This document shows, piece after piece, positions 17,901 through 28,767 of a DNA stretch of 64,000 nucleotides. Where the stretch lies: the NCBI RefSeq assembly GCF_004010325.2, contig NZ_SADR02000007.1, positions 186,001 through 250,000 on the forward strand. The letters run 5' to 3'. A program made the translations under genes and the position numbers. Source of the DNA: Mesorhizobium sp. M00.F.Ca.ET.216.01.1.1 (GTDB lineage: Bacteria > Pseudomonadota > Alphaproteobacteria > Rhizobiales > Rhizobiaceae). Below the pieces are notes generated by a model. The model was not told the DNA's origin, searched no databases, and worked only from the letters and a program-made list of their open reading frames with translations. Within the stretch, counting starts at the first letter, position 1; each line of letters opens with the position of its first letter.

Positions 17901-19115
17901 ATGGCAAGCGGCATCAAGACCAAGAAAATCCTGCTCGTATCTTCCGACGGGACTTTCCTGCAGGACACGCGCACGGCTTTCGCCGCCTCGGAGATCATCC
18001 AGCTTTCGACGGTCGAGAAGAATGTCACCGAGCTTCGCGGCGAGACCCAGGAAGCCGACTTTGGTGCTCTCATCGTCGACATGGATGCGGCGAAGCTCGA
18101 GGAGATCGAGTCACTGCAACGCGTCATGCGCCGGCTGGAAGGCCGCGTTCCTGTGGTCGTCGTCACCCAGGAATTCAATGCGGCGGCGGTGCGCATCCTG
18201 GTTCAGCTCCAAGTCGCCGATTTCCTGGTCAAGCCGATCACAACCGCTGATCTGGTGCGTTCCGTCGTTCGCGCGCTGCAAGGGCCAGGGCGCGAGGAGA
18301 ATACCGAGTCGCAGATCTACACCTTCATGCCTGCCGCCGGCGGCGTCGGTACCACGACACTGGCACTGCAGACCGCATTCCAACTCCACCATTCGGTAAC
18401 GCGGGGCGCTTCGACCTGCGTCGTCGACCTCAACTTCCAGCAAGGCGCCTGCGCCGAATATCTCGACCTCGAACCGCGCTTCGACATCACCGAGATCGAG
18501 AACCAGCCTGAGCGCCTCGATAGGCAACTGCTCGACGTGATGTTGTCCAAGCATGCGAGCGGGCTCTGCGTGCTCGCGGCACCGACGCACCCTTCGGAGA
18601 TGCGCTCGTTCAAGACCGATGTCGTGGTGCGCATGCTCGATCTCGTCTCGGCTTATTTCGACAATGTCGTCATCGACATGCCGCGCACCTGGTTTCCGTG
18701 GACCGAGACGGTGCTGCTTGGCTCCAACAAGCTCTACATCGTCGCCGAAATGACAGTGCCGTGCCTGCGCCATACGCAGCGGCTCATCCAGGCGGTCTAT
18801 GAGACAGCCGGCAAGGAAGTGAAGCCGAACGTCATCGTCAACCGCTTCGAGCAGAAGATGTTCGACAACGGCATCAAGCAAGCGGATGTCCAGGAAATCC
18901 TCGGCGAGCATTTCGTCGGCGGCATCTCCAACAACTACCGGCTCGTGCGCGAGGCAGTCGATCGCGGCGTGCCGCTGCACGAGATCGAGCCGAACGCCAA
19001 TGTTATCAACGATCTGAAGAAGATCATCCTGCCGGAGGAAGCGGTCACAGCGCCTGAGAAATCACGGTCGCTGTTCGGCATCGGCAAGGGATTGTTGAAG
19101 AGGAAGGCCGGATGA
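17901..19115 (+). CDS. cpaE: Tad pilus assembly/localisation ATPase CpaE (TadZ)
   Basis: A 404-residue protein with an N-terminal receiver-like domain (about 1-125; KKILLVSSDG, LIVDMDAAK, DFLVKPIT) and a C-terminal MinD/ParA-like domain. Its Walker A equivalent reads AGGVGTTTLALQ, without the usual signature lysine, as is common for CpaE/TadZ. VIDMPRTWFPW is the Walker B-like region. TadZ/CpaE marks the pole where the pilus machine assembles. I prefer the ATG at 17901 over a TTG at 17892. The stop overlaps the cpaF start by four bases (ATGA). Confidence 0.93.
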   Translation: MASGIKTKKILLVSSDGTFLQDTRTAFAASEIIQLSTVEKNVTELRGETQEADFGALIVDMDAAKLEEIESLQRVMRRLEGRVPVVVVTQEFNAAAVRILVQLQVADFLVKPITTADLVRSVVRALQGPGREENTESQIYTFMPAAGGVGTTTLALQTAFQLHHSVTRGASTCVVDLNFQQGACAEYLDLEPRFDITEIENQPERLDRQLLDVMLSKHASGLCVLAAPTHPSEMRSFKTDVVVRMLDLVSAYFDNVVIDMPRTWFPWTETVLLGSNKLYIVAEMTVPCLRHTQRLIQAVYETAGKEVKPNVIVNRFEQKMFDNGIKQADVQEILGEHFVGGISNNYRLVREAVDRGVPLHEIEPNANVINDLKKIILPEEAVTAPEKSRSLFGIGKGLLKRKAG

Positions 19116-20530
19116 CCAGCCGCTTCTCCACCCTGCAGAACCGCGACGCGCGCCCGCAAAGGCCGGCCGAGGCAGCGCCGGCTACACACGCCGTCGTCAT
19201 TCCGACAACCCGCAAGCCCTTGCCGGCAAAGCCGGAAGCCGCGCCGGCCAAGAACGCCAACAAGGTGCTCGACGCGCGCGTGCGTATCCACCGGTTGCTG
19301 CTCGAGGAAATCAACCTTGTGGCGCTGGAACGGCTGCCCAAGGACGAGATGCGGCGCCAGGTGCATGAATTCGTGTCGGAAAAGACCCGGCAAGAGCGGA
19401 TGGCGATCAACACCGCCGAGCTCGACGCACTGGTCGACGACATCGTCGACGAGATGGTCGGCCTCGGCCCGCTGGAGCCGCTGCTGAAAGATCCGGACAT
19501 CAACGACATCCTGATCAACGGCCACCAAAACTGCTTCGTCGAAAAGCACGGCAAGCTGCAGCAGGTTCACATCCCGTTCAAGGACGAGGCGCATCTGCTT
19601 CGAATCGTAAACAAAATCGTCGCCGCGGTCGGCCGCCGCGTCGACGAATCACAGCCGATGGTCGACGCGCGCATGCTGGACGGCTCGCGTTTCAACGCCG
19701 CCATTCGACCCGTTGGCGTCGACGGACCGCTGGTGTCGATCAGAAAATTCTCGAAGAACAAGCTTGGCCTGCACAAACTGGTCGAATTCGGCGCCATCAC
19801 CCAGAACATGGCCGAAGTGCTGGCCGCGGCCGTGCATGCCCGCAAGACCACCATCATCTCGGGCGGCACCGGCACCGGCAAGACGACGATGCTGAACGCA
19901 CTCTCGGCTTTCATCCCGGAAGACGAGCGGCTGATCACCATCGAGGATGCGGCCGAGCTTCAGCTTCAGCAGCCGCATGTCGCCCGCATGGAAACGCGCC
20001 CGGCCAACATCGAAGGCCATGGCGAGCTGAAGCAGCGCGACCTGGTCAAGAATGCGCTGCGCATGCGCCCCGACCGCGTCATCCTCGGCGAATGCCGCGG
20101 CGAGGAAGCGTTCGACATGTTGCAGGCGATGAACACCGGCCATGAAGGGTCGATGGCGACGATCCACGCCAACACGCCGCGCGACGCCATTTCGCGACTG
20201 GAACAGATGCTCGGCATGACCGGCATGCCGATGACGGTGCAGTCGATCCGCAGCCAGATCGCCAGCGCGATCGACATCATCGTGCAGTTGACCCGCCTGT
20301 CCGACGGCAAGCGCAAGGTGACCAGTGTCGCCGAGGTGACCGGCATGGAAGGCGATGTCATCCAGATGCAGGAGATCTTCCGCTTCGTGCGTACCGGCAT
20401 GGAGGCAGACGGCAAGATCCTCGGCTATTACGAAGCGACCGGTATCCGTCCGCGCTTCCTCGAGGATCTGCGCGCCATGGGCATCGAGTTTCCCGGAAAA
20501 TACTTCGAACCTGGCCGGCCGCAGGAGTAG
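19112..20530 (+). CDS. cpaF: Tad pilus motor ATPase CpaF (TadA)
   Basis: Hexameric secretion ATPase of the type II/IV family that powers pilin polymerisation; 472 residues. Walker A is [13 protein letters not shown], followed by the Asp box [12 protein letters not shown], Walker [16 protein letters not shown], and the His box [21 protein letters not shown]. The N-terminal 70 residues are a basic, A/P-rich extension. It overlaps cpaE by four bases and tadB follows after three. Confidence 0.97.
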   Translation: MTSRFSTLQNRDARPQRPAEAAPATHAVVIPTTRKPLPAKPEAAPAKNANKVLDARVRIHRLLLEEINLVALERLPKDEMRRQVHEFVSEKTRQERMAINTAELDALVDDIVDEMVGLGPLEPLLKDPDINDILINGHQNCFVEKHGKLQQVHIPFKDEAHLLRIVNKIVAAVGRRVDESQPMVDARMLDGSRFNAAIRPVGVDGPLVSIRKFSKNKLGLHKLVEFGAITQNMAEVLAAAVHARKTTIISGGTGTGKTTMLNALSAFIPEDERLITIEDAAELQLQQPHVARMETRPANIEGHGELKQRDLVKNALRMRPDRVILGECRGEEAFDMLQAMNTGHEGSMATIHANTPRDAISRLEQMLGMTGMPMTVQSIRSQIASAIDIIVQLTRLSDGKRKVTSVAEVTGMEGDVIQMQEIFRFVRTGMEADGKILGYYEATGIRPRFLEDLRAMGIEFPGKYFEPGRPQE

Positions 20531-20533
20531 CAC

Positions 20534-21499
20534 GTGTTCGACGGGTTCAGCGCGATCTACGTCGTCTATGCAGCGGCCGCGCTCACCGGCATCATGATTG
20601 CCGAGGCGTGCTACCTGCTCTATGCCGGCCGTAGCGACAAGCGCACCGCCATCAACCGGCGCATGAAGTTGCAGGAGAACCAGATCAGCCAGGAACAGGT
20701 GCTGATCCAGTTGCGCAAGGAGCGCGGCCTCGAAGCCGGCACGTCACTGTTTTCGCCCGACCGGTTTCGCGCGCTGCGCACACAGTCTGGCATGACGATG
20801 CCGCTGTCGAAATTCCTGATAATCACGTCGGGCGTGGCGCTGGCGATGGCTTTGGTCATGCTCTGGTACGGGCTGCCACCACTGATAGGCCTTCTCTTGC
20901 TTGCCGTCCTGGTGCCGATGCTTCCGGTTATGGTGATGCGTTTCAAGCGCGGCCGTCGGCTGAAGCGGTTCGGCATGCAGTTGCCGGAAGCGCTTGAATT
21001 GATCACGCGCGGCCTGAAGGCAGGCCATCCGGTACCGGTGGCGATTGCCATGGTGGCGCGTGAAATGCCGGACCCGATCGGCACCGAGTTCGGCGTCATC
21101 GCCGACGAGGTGACCTATGGCTCCGATCTGGTTTCGGCGTTGAACTCGTTGTTCGACAGGGTCGGCCATGAGGACCTGCCGCTGTTCGTCACCGCGGTAT
21201 CGATCCAGACCAGCTCGGGTGGCAATTTGCGCGAAATCCTCGACGGGTTGTCGTCAACGATCCGCGAACGCGGCAAACTACGCCGCAAGGTGCGCGCCAT
21301 TTCGACCGAAGGCCGCATGTCGGCCTACATTCTGACGGCGGTACCGGCGCTGCTGTTTGCCGCCATCATGGCGTTGATGCCGCAGTTCTACCAGGACGTC
21401 TGGGGCGAACCCAAGACCTGGTACCTGCTTGGCGGCTCGATCACCTGGCTGATGCTGGGCAATCTCATCATGTTCAAGATGTCGAACTTCAAATTCTGA
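20534..21499 (+). CDS. tadB: Tad inner-membrane platform protein TadB (CpaG)
   Basis: One of the two inner-membrane platform proteins of the Flp pilus, 321 residues, GTG start after GCAGGAG. It has an N-terminal membrane helix (YVVYAAAALTGIMIAEACYL), a pair of central helices (about 95-135), the T2SSF domain with LPEALELITRGLKAGHPVPV and a C-terminal pair of helices. It pairs with the tadC product encoded immediately downstream. Confidence 0.93.
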   Translation: MFDGFSAIYVVYAAAALTGIMIAEACYLLYAGRSDKRTAINRRMKLQENQISQEQVLIQLRKERGLEAGTSLFSPDRFRALRTQSGMTMPLSKFLIITSGVALAMALVMLWYGLPPLIGLLLLAVLVPMLPVMVMRFKRGRRLKRFGMQLPEALELITRGLKAGHPVPVAIAMVAREMPDPIGTEFGVIADEVTYGSDLVSALNSLFDRVGHEDLPLFVTAVSIQTSSGGNLREILDGLSSTIRERGKLRRKVRAISTEGRMSAYILTAVPALLFAAIMALMPQFYQDVWGEPKTWYLLGGSITWLMLGNLIMFKMSNFKF

Positions 21500-21500
21500 C

Positions 21501-22463
21501 ATGGAACAGATCATCCGGTTCCTCGCGTCGCTAGCGCCCACCTCGCTGATACCGGTGGCGGTGCTGCTGTTGGCATTGGGTGCCGGGGCAGTGGCGTGGC
21601 CGCTGGTCGCGGCGAAAGGCGGCCGCAACGAACTCAAGCGCCGGCTCAAGGTCGAGAACAGCAAAGTGGCTGAACGGGCCGAACCGGCGCCCAGGAAGAA
21701 TTCCAGCGCCGTGCGTGAGAGGGCGGTGAAGCGGGCACAGGAATTTTATGCCAAGAGCGATCCGGAGAACGTCGCCCGGCTGCGCATGAAGCTTATCCAG
21801 GCAGGTTACATGGAGCCGCGCGCGGTCGGTATGTTCTTTCTGATCCGTTTTGCCGGCTTTGTCGGTGCCGCGATCGGCACGTTTGCCATCAACCAGTGGA
21901 TGGCCAGCGCCGATGCGACGATGAGTAGCCGCTGGGCCTTCATCATCATGTCGGGAGCTGCCGGCTATTTCCTGCCCGGCCTGGTGCTGACCCAGAAAGT
22001 GCGGGAAAAGATGCGCGAATACCGCAACGGCTTTCCCGACTTCATGGACCTGATGATCGTCTGTTCCGACGCCGGCATGAGCATGGAAGCGGGCATCGAA
22101 CGCGTTTCTAAGGAACTCGCCAAGACCTACCCGGCGCTCAGCCAGAACCTGCAGCTCGTCTCGCTGGAGCTCAGGGCGGGCCGCGGCCTCGACGATGCGC
22201 TGAAGGCGCTCGCCGATCGCCTCAGCCTCGACGAAGTGCGTTCCTTCGCCACGCTTTTGCAGCAGTCGAAGGAACTCGGCACCAGTCTGTCGGGGGCACT
22301 GAGGGTCTTCTCAGACGAAATGCGCCACAAGCGCATGTCGCTTGCCGAAGAGAAAGCGCACGCACTGCCGGCCAAGATGTCGGTGCCGGTGACGGTGTGC
22401 ATCCTGCCGGTGGTGCTGATGCTCGCCATCATCCCCATCATCGTCAAAATGACGGCGGATTAG
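21501..22463 (+). CDS. tadC: Tad inner-membrane platform protein TadC (CpaH)
   Basis: Second platform protein, 320 residues, beginning two bases after the tadB stop. It has the same plan as TadB: an N-terminal helix (PTSLIPVAVLLLALGAGAVA), a central hydrophobic pair (about 110-160), the T2SSF domain with DFMDLMIVCSDAGMSMEAGI, and a C-terminal helix (VTVCILPVVLMLAIIPIIVK). The shared T2SSF domain and adjacency support a TadB-TadC complex. Confidence 0.93.
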   Translation: MEQIIRFLASLAPTSLIPVAVLLLALGAGAVAWPLVAAKGGRNELKRRLKVENSKVAERAEPAPRKNSSAVRERAVKRAQEFYAKSDPENVARLRMKLIQAGYMEPRAVGMFFLIRFAGFVGAAIGTFAINQWMASADATMSSRWAFIIMSGAAGYFLPGLVLTQKVREKMREYRNGFPDFMDLMIVCSDAGMSMEAGIERVSKELAKTYPALSQNLQLVSLELRAGRGLDDALKALADRLSLDEVRSFATLLQQSKELGTSLSGALRVFSDEMRHKRMSLAEEKAHALPAKMSVPVTVCILPVVLMLAIIPIIVKMTAD

Positions 22464-22601
22464 AATTTTCGTATTAAAGTCTAATGCGACCGTTGTGCGA
22501 AACCAAATCTTAGGCTCGTTTCGGCACCGAAGGTTAATTGCTTTCTTGTACAGTGCTTGCTGAAGAACGACCCGGCAAAATCGGGCGATTGGGGCAGGGG
22601 C

Positions 22602-23072
22602 ATGCGTCACAGAACTCTCACGGCAACGGCCGCGATGGCGGTCGTCTTGATGATCACCGGTTGCACGACGGGCAACGTCGACACGACCAAGACCACTGCC
22701 ATCCAGCCAGTGGCAAAGGACGTCAGCGCCTCCGATCTGGTGCAAGGCAAGGCTCAGTTCCGCGAGGCAAATTACGGCCTTGCCGAAAAGCACTTCCGCA
22801 AGGCGGTGGAATTGAAGGCCGACAACGCCGAGGCGTGGATGGGCCTGGCCGCCTCCTATGACGAGCTTGGCCGATTCGACTTCGCCGACCGCGCCTACGA
22901 CCAGCTTTTGAAAGTCGCCGGGCGCAAGCCGCAGATCGTCAACAATATGGGCTATTCACAGCTGCTGCGCGGCAACAGAAAGAAGGCCAGGGCGCTGCTG
23001 CTGGAAGCGAAAGCCGGCATGGCCGACGCCACCGTGGTCGATGCCAATTTGGCGCTGCTGAGCAAGGGCTGA
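22602..23072 (+). CDS. tadD: TPR-containing lipoprotein TadD
   Basis: A 156-residue lipoprotein: signal peptide with lipobox MITGC (MRHRTLTATAAMAVVLMITG followed by C), then about three tetratricopeptide units (REANYGLAEKHFRKAVELK, AEAWMGLAASYDELGRFDFA, PQIVNNMGYSQLLRGNRKKA). TadD acts as pilotin or assembly factor for the secretin. The ATG at 22602 with GGGGCAGGGG is preferred over an upstream Met at 22557 that would spoil the signal peptide. A 138-base gap separates it from tadC, so it may also have its own promoter. Confidence 0.9.
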   Translation: MRHRTLTATAAMAVVLMITGCTTGNVDTTKTTAIQPVAKDVSASDLVQGKAQFREANYGLAEKHFRKAVELKADNAEAWMGLAASYDELGRFDFADRAYDQLLKVAGRKPQIVNNMGYSQLLRGNRKKARALLLEAKAGMADATVVDANLALLSKG

Positions 23073-23245
23073 GCTCTTCTTGGTCTTCGCACCTTTTCGT
23101 GTAGCGATGCCGCAAGATGGGCATCGACGCTTTGTAAACCTTGTCCGAAGGTAGCGTCGGAAGGTCAGCTGAAAACGGTATCTGCTGTCTGCCGTTGACC
23201 TAGAATGCAGCGGAACCGACGACCTCAAGAGGCTGCTGTTTACGC

Positions 23246-24418
23246 ATGTTGGATTTCAGTTCGCTTCTACTTGCGGCTGCGCTGTCGGGCACGTGCCTCA
23301 GCATAACCATGTTGGCGATCTGGTTCACAGCTCCACAGGCACGCTTTTTGCTGACGGTGGCGTGCGGCATCCTCGTGCTTGTCGCGCATGTCGTTCTGTT
23401 CTGGCAGTACACCAAGGATCCCGGCCCCTGGCTTTGCCAATCGGTGCTGGCGCTGCTCAGCCTGGGTTTTCTGATCATCTGCCTGTCGGCCATGCAATAT
23501 CTGGGCGTGGGCAACTATGGCAACGTTATCCTGCCGACGCTGGTTGCGATGGCCGTCTGCGCGGCCGTGACTTATCTCGGCCTGGACGGCTTTGGCTTCA
23601 TCATCATCTATATGACGGTAACGGCGTTGCTCGCCGTGATCGGGGTGATGTTCTGGATCAAAGGCGGCGGTCATGATCGCCGGATCCTACTGGTTGTTTC
23701 GTTCCTCAGCGGCACCTGTGCGGTGTCCTTCGCACTGTGCGGCGTGATGCTGGCGATCCGTGGACAATGGGTGCTCGGCGTGGCGCCCGACAACTGGGCC
23801 GAACGGCTGAATTCCGTCGTCGCGGTCGCCTGCATGACCGGGCTCGGCGCGTTGACGCTATCGCTGCATCATCTGCAGGCGCAGATCGAATTGAAGGCCG
23901 AGACCATGACAGACCCGTTGACGGGCCTGATGAACAGGCGGGCGTTGACGGCACATTACGGCGACCGCGCCTTTGGTCCGTTCATGTCCGTCGTCATGTT
24001 CGACCTCGATCATTTCAAGATGACGAACGATGTTTTCGGTCATCCGGTCGGCGATAAGGTTCTGTGCCGGTTCGCCGCCGTCATCAGGAAATATGGCAGA
24101 ACCGGTGTAGATGCCTATCGGCTGGGCGGCGAGGAATTCGCGCTGGTCATGTCCCGGATGACGGAGGAGAAGGCGTACGACATTGCGAGCAAGGTCTGCG
24201 TCGCCTTCGGCACCGAAGTCGTGGCCACCCAGCGTGGTCCGCTGCGCAGCACGGTCAGCGGCGGCATCGGCTTTGGCGAGACAGGCGGCAGCAGCCTCGA
24301 CGATGTCCTGGCCGCAGCCGACGCTGCGCTCTATGCGGCCAAGCGCGCCGGGCGAAATCGCGTCGTCGTCCAGAACAAGGCAAGCAAGGCCGACGAGCCG
24401 GCCTTGCGTTCTGCCTGA
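23246..24418 (+). CDS. Membrane-bound diguanylate cyclase (GGDEF)
   Basis: A 390-residue protein with about seven hydrophobic segments in residues 1-205 and a C-terminal GGDEF domain. The domain has TDPLTGLMNRRAL, MFDLDHFKMTNDVFGHPVGD and an active-site LGGEEFALV, so synthesis of cyclic di-GMP is expected. The allosteric I-site RxxD is not intact: the four residues at that place read RTGV. The membrane part matches no sensor family I can name. It lies 173 bases after tadD and could link c-di-GMP to pilus output, though co-regulation is only inferred. Confidence 0.9.
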   Translation: MLDFSSLLLAAALSGTCLSITMLAIWFTAPQARFLLTVACGILVLVAHVVLFWQYTKDPGPWLCQSVLALLSLGFLIICLSAMQYLGVGNYGNVILPTLVAMAVCAAVTYLGLDGFGFIIIYMTVTALLAVIGVMFWIKGGGHDRRILLVVSFLSGTCAVSFALCGVMLAIRGQWVLGVAPDNWAERLNSVVAVACMTGLGALTLSLHHLQAQIELKAETMTDPLTGLMNRRALTAHYGDRAFGPFMSVVMFDLDHFKMTNDVFGHPVGDKVLCRFAAVIRKYGRTGVDAYRLGGEEFALVMSRMTEEKAYDIASKVCVAFGTEVVATQRGPLRSTVSGGIGFGETGGSSLDDVLAAADAALYAAKRAGRNRVVVQNKASKADEPALRSA

Positions 24419-24421
24419 TAG

Positions 24422-27229
24422 CTATTCTGCAGCCCCCAAATATTCCGAGAGCGGCGGGCAGGAGCAGACGAGGTTGCGGTCGCCGGCGACATTGTCGATA
24501 CGCGACACCGGCGGCCAGTATTTGGCCGCGATGTCGGCATCGCCGGCGGGGTAGGCCGCTTCCAGGCGCGAATAGGGATGGGTCCACTGGCCGGCCAGCG
24601 CCTCGGCCGCGGTATGCGGCGCATTGACCAGCGGATTGTCGGCCAAAGGCCATTCGCCCTTTGCCACCTTGGCTGCCTCGCCGGCTATCGCGATCATCGC
24701 CTCGCAGAAGCGGTCGAGTTCGCGCTTGGGCTCGGACTCCGTCGGCTCCACCATCAGCGTGCCGGCCACCGGAAACGACATGGTCGGTGCATGGAAACCA
24801 TAATCGATCAGCCGCTTGGCGACGTCATCGACACTGATGCCGGCGCTGTCCTTGAGCACGCGGGTGTCGAGGATGCATTCATGCGCGATACGCCCATGCC
24901 TGCCTTTGTAGAGCACCGGGAAATGCGCTCCGAGCCGCGTCGCCACGTAGTTGGCGGAAATGATCGCTGTCTCCGTCGCCTGCTTCAGGCCGGAAGCGCC
25001 CATCATGCGGATATACATCCAGGTGATCGGCAGGATCGAGGCACTGCCGAACGGTGCTGCAGACACGGCATGGCCTGAGCCCTCGGTGACGTGGCCAGGC
25101 AGATACGGCTTCAGATGGGCCTTGACGCCGATCGGGCCGACGCCGGGACCGCCGCCGCCATGCGGGATGCAGAAGGTCTTGTGCAGGTTCATGTGGCAGA
25201 CATCGGCGCCGATGTCGCCGGGGCGGGCGAGACCGACCAGCGCGTTGAGGTTGGCGCCGTCGAAATAGACCTGGCCGCCGTGGCTGTGGACGAGGGCGCA
25301 GAGGTCGCGCGCGCCTTCCTCGAACACGCCGTGCGTCGAGGGATAGGTGAACATCAGCGCCGCGAGATCTTCCGCATGTTCGGCCGCCTTGGCCCTCAGG
25401 TCGTCGATGTCGATGTTGCCGTCCTCGGTACAGCGCACGACGACGACGCTCATGCCGGCCATCGCCGCACTCGCCGGATTGGTGCCATGCGCGGAGGACG
25501 GGATCAGGCAGACGGTGCGATGGCCCTCGCCGCGTGAGCGATGATAACCGCGGATGGCGAGAAGCCCTGCATACTCGCCCTGGCTGCCGGCATTGGGCTG
25601 CATGGTCACCGCGTCGAAACCGGTGATCTCCGACAGCCAGCCTTCCAGCTCGGCGATCATGGCGCGGTAACCGGCCGAATGGCTTACTGACGCAAGGGGG
25701 TGCAGATTGGCGATGCTCGGCCAGCTTACCGGCATCATCTCGGCGGCGGCGTTGAGCTTCATGGTGCAGGAGCCGAGCGGGATCATGGCGCGGTCAAGCG
25801 CCAGATCCTTATCGGCCAGCCGACGCAGGAAGCGCATCATGTCGGTTTCCGAGCAGTTCTCGTGGAAAACAGGCTGGGTCAGGAACTCCTTGCCACGCGC
25901 CGTCCCGGGCATGGTGCTGGCAGCGACGCCGGCCTTGGCGCCGAACAGTCTGGCGATCGCATCCAGATCGGCATCGGTAGAGGTCTCGTCGAAGCTGATG
26001 CCGATATGGTCGGCGTCGATGACGCGCAGCAGCCGGCCGGTCTTTTCGGCAGCAGCGGCAATCTCGGAGGCCTTGCCTTTCACTTCCACCGTTACCGTGT
26101 CAAAGCGGCTTTCGCCAAGAACCGAAACGCCTGATGCCTTGAGGCCGGCAGCCAGGCGGTTGGCCAGTGTGTGGATTCGGCCGGCTATCGCCTGCAGGCC
26201 GGTGGGGCCATGCCAGATCGCATAGGCCGTCGCCATGTTGGCAAGCAGCGCTTGCGCGGTGCAGATGTTGGAGGTCGCCTTGTCGCGGCGGATGTGCTGT
26301 TCGCGCGTCTGCAGGGCGAGGCGATAGCCAGGGCGACCCTTGCTGTCCGTCGACTGGCCGACGAGGCGGCCAGGCATCAGACGCGTCAGCCTGTCGGAGA
26401 CGGCGCAATAGGCCGCATGCGGTCCGCCAAAGCCCATCGGCACGCCGAAGCGCTGCATCGAACCGACGGCGATGTCGGCGCCAAACTTTGCCGGCGCGTC
26501 GGTCAGCGTCAGGCCGAGTGGATCGGCGATGAAGACGACGAGGGCGCCGGTGGCGCGGGCCTTTTCGATTGCTGCCTTGTGGTCGCCGTAGACGCCTGAT
26601 GTATCCGGCCAGGAGACAAGCACAGCGGCGGTGTTGTCGTCGATCGTGTCGCCGTCGACCTCGATGCCAAGCGGCTCGGCGCGGGTGCGCACGACATCCA
26701 GCGTCTGTGGATGCGGCGTGCCGGCCAGCGCCACCTTGGTCCGCTTGTCACGATGATGGCGCAAGGCAATGCCGACGGCCTCGGCAACCGCCGTCGCTTC
26801 GTCGAGCAGCGAGGCCGACGCCACCGGCAGGCCGGTCAGTTCGGTGACCAGGGTCTGGAAATTGAACAGCATTTCGAGCCGGCCCTGGCTGATCTCGGCC
26901 TGGTAGGGCGTGTAGGCCGTATACCAAGCTGGGTTCTCGAACAGATTGCGCTGGATGACCGGCGGCACGTGAACGCCATGATAGCCGGCGCCGATGAAGC
27001 TCTTCAGCACCGTATTTTTTGCCATTGTCGCCGAAAGCTCGGCCAGCGCCTGCGCCTCGCTCGCCGGTGCCGGCAAGGCCAGCGGCCGGTCGAGCCGGAT
27101 CGATTTGGGCACTGCTTGGCTGATCAGGGTTTCGACCGAGGGAACGCCGATCGTGGCCAGCATGGCTCTGACATCATTGAGGCCGGGGCCAATGTGGCGA
27201 GCCGAGAAGGAGTAGGGTGCTGCAGTCAT
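24422..27229 (-). CDS. gcvP: Glycine dehydrogenase (decarboxylating), P protein
   Basis: PLP-dependent P protein of the glycine cleavage system; 935 residues, both halves of the homodimeric type fused in one chain. [19 protein letters not shown] opens the protein; the PLP-lysine segment is [20 protein letters not shown] in the C-terminal half, and [12 protein letters not shown] and [13 protein letters not shown] are also family signatures. ATG 27229 (MTAAPYSFS) is chosen: CAGGACCAGGAAA precedes it and the frame above it lies in the gap to gcvH. It is the last gene of the riboswitch-controlled gcvTHP operon and is convergent with the GGDEF gene. Confidence 0.97.
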   Translation of the reverse strand: MTAAPYSFSARHIGPGLNDVRAMLATIGVPSVETLISQAVPKSIRLDRPLALPAPASEAQALAELSATMAKNTVLKSFIGAGYHGVHVPPVIQRNLFENPAWYTAYTPYQAEISQGRLEMLFNFQTLVTELTGLPVASASLLDEATAVAEAVGIALRHHRDKRTKVALAGTPHPQTLDVVRTRAEPLGIEVDGDTIDDNTAAVLVSWPDTSGVYGDHKAAIEKARATGALVVFIADPLGLTLTDAPAKFGADIAVGSMQRFGVPMGFGGPHAAYCAVSDRLTRLMPGRLVGQSTDSKGRPGYRLALQTREQHIRRDKATSNICTAQALLANMATAYAIWHGPTGLQAIAGRIHTLANRLAAGLKASGVSVLGESRFDTVTVEVKGKASEIAAAAEKTGRLLRVIDADHIGISFDETSTDADLDAIARLFGAKAGVAASTMPGTARGKEFLTQPVFHENCSETDMMRFLRRLADKDLALDRAMIPLGSCTMKLNAAAEMMPVSWPSIANLHPLASVSHSAGYRAMIAELEGWLSEITGFDAVTMQPNAGSQGEYAGLLAIRGYHRSRGEGHRTVCLIPSSAHGTNPASAAMAGMSVVVVRCTEDGNIDIDDLRAKAAEHAEDLAALMFTYPSTHGVFEEGARDLCALVHSHGGQVYFDGANLNALVGLARPGDIGADVCHMNLHKTFCIPHGGGGPGVGPIGVKAHLKPYLPGHVTEGSGHAVSAAPFGSASILPITWMYIRMMGASGLKQATETAIISANYVATRLGAHFPVLYKGRHGRIAHECILDTRVLKDSAGISVDDVAKRLIDYGFHAPTMSFPVAGTLMVEPTESEPKRELDRFCEAMIAIAGEAAKVAKGEWPLADNPLVNAPHTAAEALAGQWTHPYSRLEAAYPAGDADIAAKYWPPVSRIDNVAGDRNLVCSCPPLSEYLGAAE

Positions 27230-27245
27230 TTTCCTGGTCCTGATA

Positions 27246-27614
27246 TCAGCCGATATGGGTTTTGTACGCGGCCTCATCCAGGAGGCCTTCGAGTTGGCTT
27301 GCATCGGCCAGCTTCATCTTCCACAGCCAGCCGGCGCCGGTCGCCGCCGAATTGACCAGGGACGGGTCCGACGACAGCGAGGTGTTGGCCTCGATGATTT
27401 CGCCGTCGACCGGGGCGTAGACATCTGATGCCGCCTTGACGGATTCGACCACCACCGCCGTATCGCCCTTGGTCAGTTTTTTTCCGAGCTCCGGCAATTC
27501 GACGAAAACGAGATCGCCAAGCTGCTCCTGCGCGTAGTCGGTGATGCCGACAGTGGCGATGTCGCCTTCGACGCGGAGCCATTCGTGATCTTCTGTGAAA
27601 TAGGTCTTTGCCAT
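27246..27614 (-). CDS. gcvH: Glycine cleavage system H protein
   Basis: Lipoyl carrier protein that shuttles the aminomethyl group between P, T and L proteins; 122 residues. The lipoylated lysine lies in [38 protein letters not shown] is the conserved N-terminal segment. AAAGGATG precedes the ATG at 27614. gcvP starts 16 bases after it. Confidence 0.97.
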   Translation of the reverse strand: MAKTYFTEDHEWLRVEGDIATVGITDYAQEQLGDLVFVELPELGKKLTKGDTAVVVESVKAASDVYAPVDGEIIEANTSLSSDPSLVNSAATGAGWLWKMKLADASQLEGLLDEAAYKTHIG

Positions 27615-27621
27615 GAGAGAT

Positions 27622-28722
27622 TCATCCTTTGCGATAGCGATGAGGCGTGAAGGGCAGGGGATTGATATCGATCGGGATTTTCGTCCCGCGAACGTCAGCG
27701 AACAGTCTTGTGCCTGATAGGGCCAGCGCTGTCTGGACATAGCCCATGGCGACCGGATGGGCCGCCGAGGGACCGAAGCCGCCAGAGGTAACATGGCCGG
27801 CGGGATTGCCGTCGGCGTCGAAAAGGGCGGCGCCGGCGCGCACCGGCTGGCGGCCCTCCGGTTTCAGGCCGACGCGCTTATGCGCCGGGCCGCGCGCGGC
27901 AATCGCGCGCAGCGCGTCGGCGCCGATGAACGAGCCGGCCGCCCGGATTTCCTTGGGCACCGCCCACATCAACCCGGCGCTGACCGGGTCAATCTCCGGC
28001 GTGATGTCCTGACCGTGCAGGCAGAGCCCGGCCTCCAGCCGCAGGCTGTCGCGGGCGGCGAGGCCGATCCACAGCACACGCTCGTCCTCGAGCAGCTTGG
28101 CGACGAGGTTTCGCGCGTCCGCTTCCGGCAGGCCGATCTCGAAGCCGTCTTCGCCGGTGTAGCCCGAGCGGCTCATGAACCAGTTTTCACGGGGTTCGAT
28201 GCCGTGCATGAACAAGAGCGAGCCGGTCTCGATGCCGGCGCGGAAAAGGGCGGCCCAGGCCTCGGGGCCCTGGATGGCCAGAAAGACGCGGTCGAGGGCA
28301 TCCACCTTCGCATCGAAATCCGCGGCAAGAGCGCGCAGGTGCTTTTCGTCGGTGGCGGCGTTGCCGGCATTGGCGACCACCATGAAGCGCTCACCGCCGA
28401 GCCTGGTGATGATGAGATCGTCGATTATGCCGGCGGCCTCATTCAGGAAAAAGGTATATTTGGACTGGGAAATTGCCAGCGCGCCAGCATCGAGCGGGCA
28501 GGCGCGGGTCACAAGCGCTGCGGCGCCCGGGCCGCTGACTTCGAATAGCCTCATATGCGAGATGTCGAACAGGCCGGCATGCTCGCGTGTGTGAAGATGC
28601 TCCTTCATCACGCCGGCCGGATAGGTCAGCGGCATCGACCAGCCGGCGAACGCGCCGAAGCGCGCACCGGCGGCGGCGTGTAGGTCTTCGAGGGGAAGGT
28701 GTTTGGTGTCGTCGCCCGTCAT
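27622..28722 (-). CDS. gcvT: Aminomethyltransferase, glycine cleavage T protein
   Basis: Transfers the methylene group from aminomethyl-H protein to tetrahydrofolate, releasing ammonia; 366 residues. [18 protein letters not shown] is the conserved Asp/Met loop, [13 protein letters not shown] is the folate-binding region, and [20 protein letters not shown] is the central signature. ATG 28722 (MTGDDTKH) after TCTGGAG is the start; the open frame to 28986 runs through the riboswitch and is not coding. It is the first gene of the operon. Confidence 0.97.
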   Translation of the reverse strand: MTGDDTKHLPLEDLHAAAGARFGAFAGWSMPLTYPAGVMKEHLHTREHAGLFDISHMRLFEVSGPGAAALVTRACPLDAGALAISQSKYTFFLNEAAGIIDDLIITRLGGERFMVVANAGNAATDEKHLRALAADFDAKVDALDRVFLAIQGPEAWAALFRAGIETGSLLFMHGIEPRENWFMSRSGYTGEDGFEIGLPEADARNLVAKLLEDERVLWIGLAARDSLRLEAGLCLHGQDITPEIDPVSAGLMWAVPKEIRAAGSFIGADALRAIAARGPAHKRVGLKPEGRQPVRAGAALFDADGNPAGHVTSGGFGPSAAHPVAMGYVQTALALSGTRLFADVRGTKIPIDINPLPFTPHRYRKG

Positions 28723-28767
28723 GTCATCTCCAGAGTCGCACGCAATCGGCCGCGAATGGCGACCAGT

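Noticed and set aside
23105..23126. CGATGCC/GGCATCG hairpin after tadD as a terminator
   Set aside because: Stem is only 7 bp and no T-run follows; left as undetermined.
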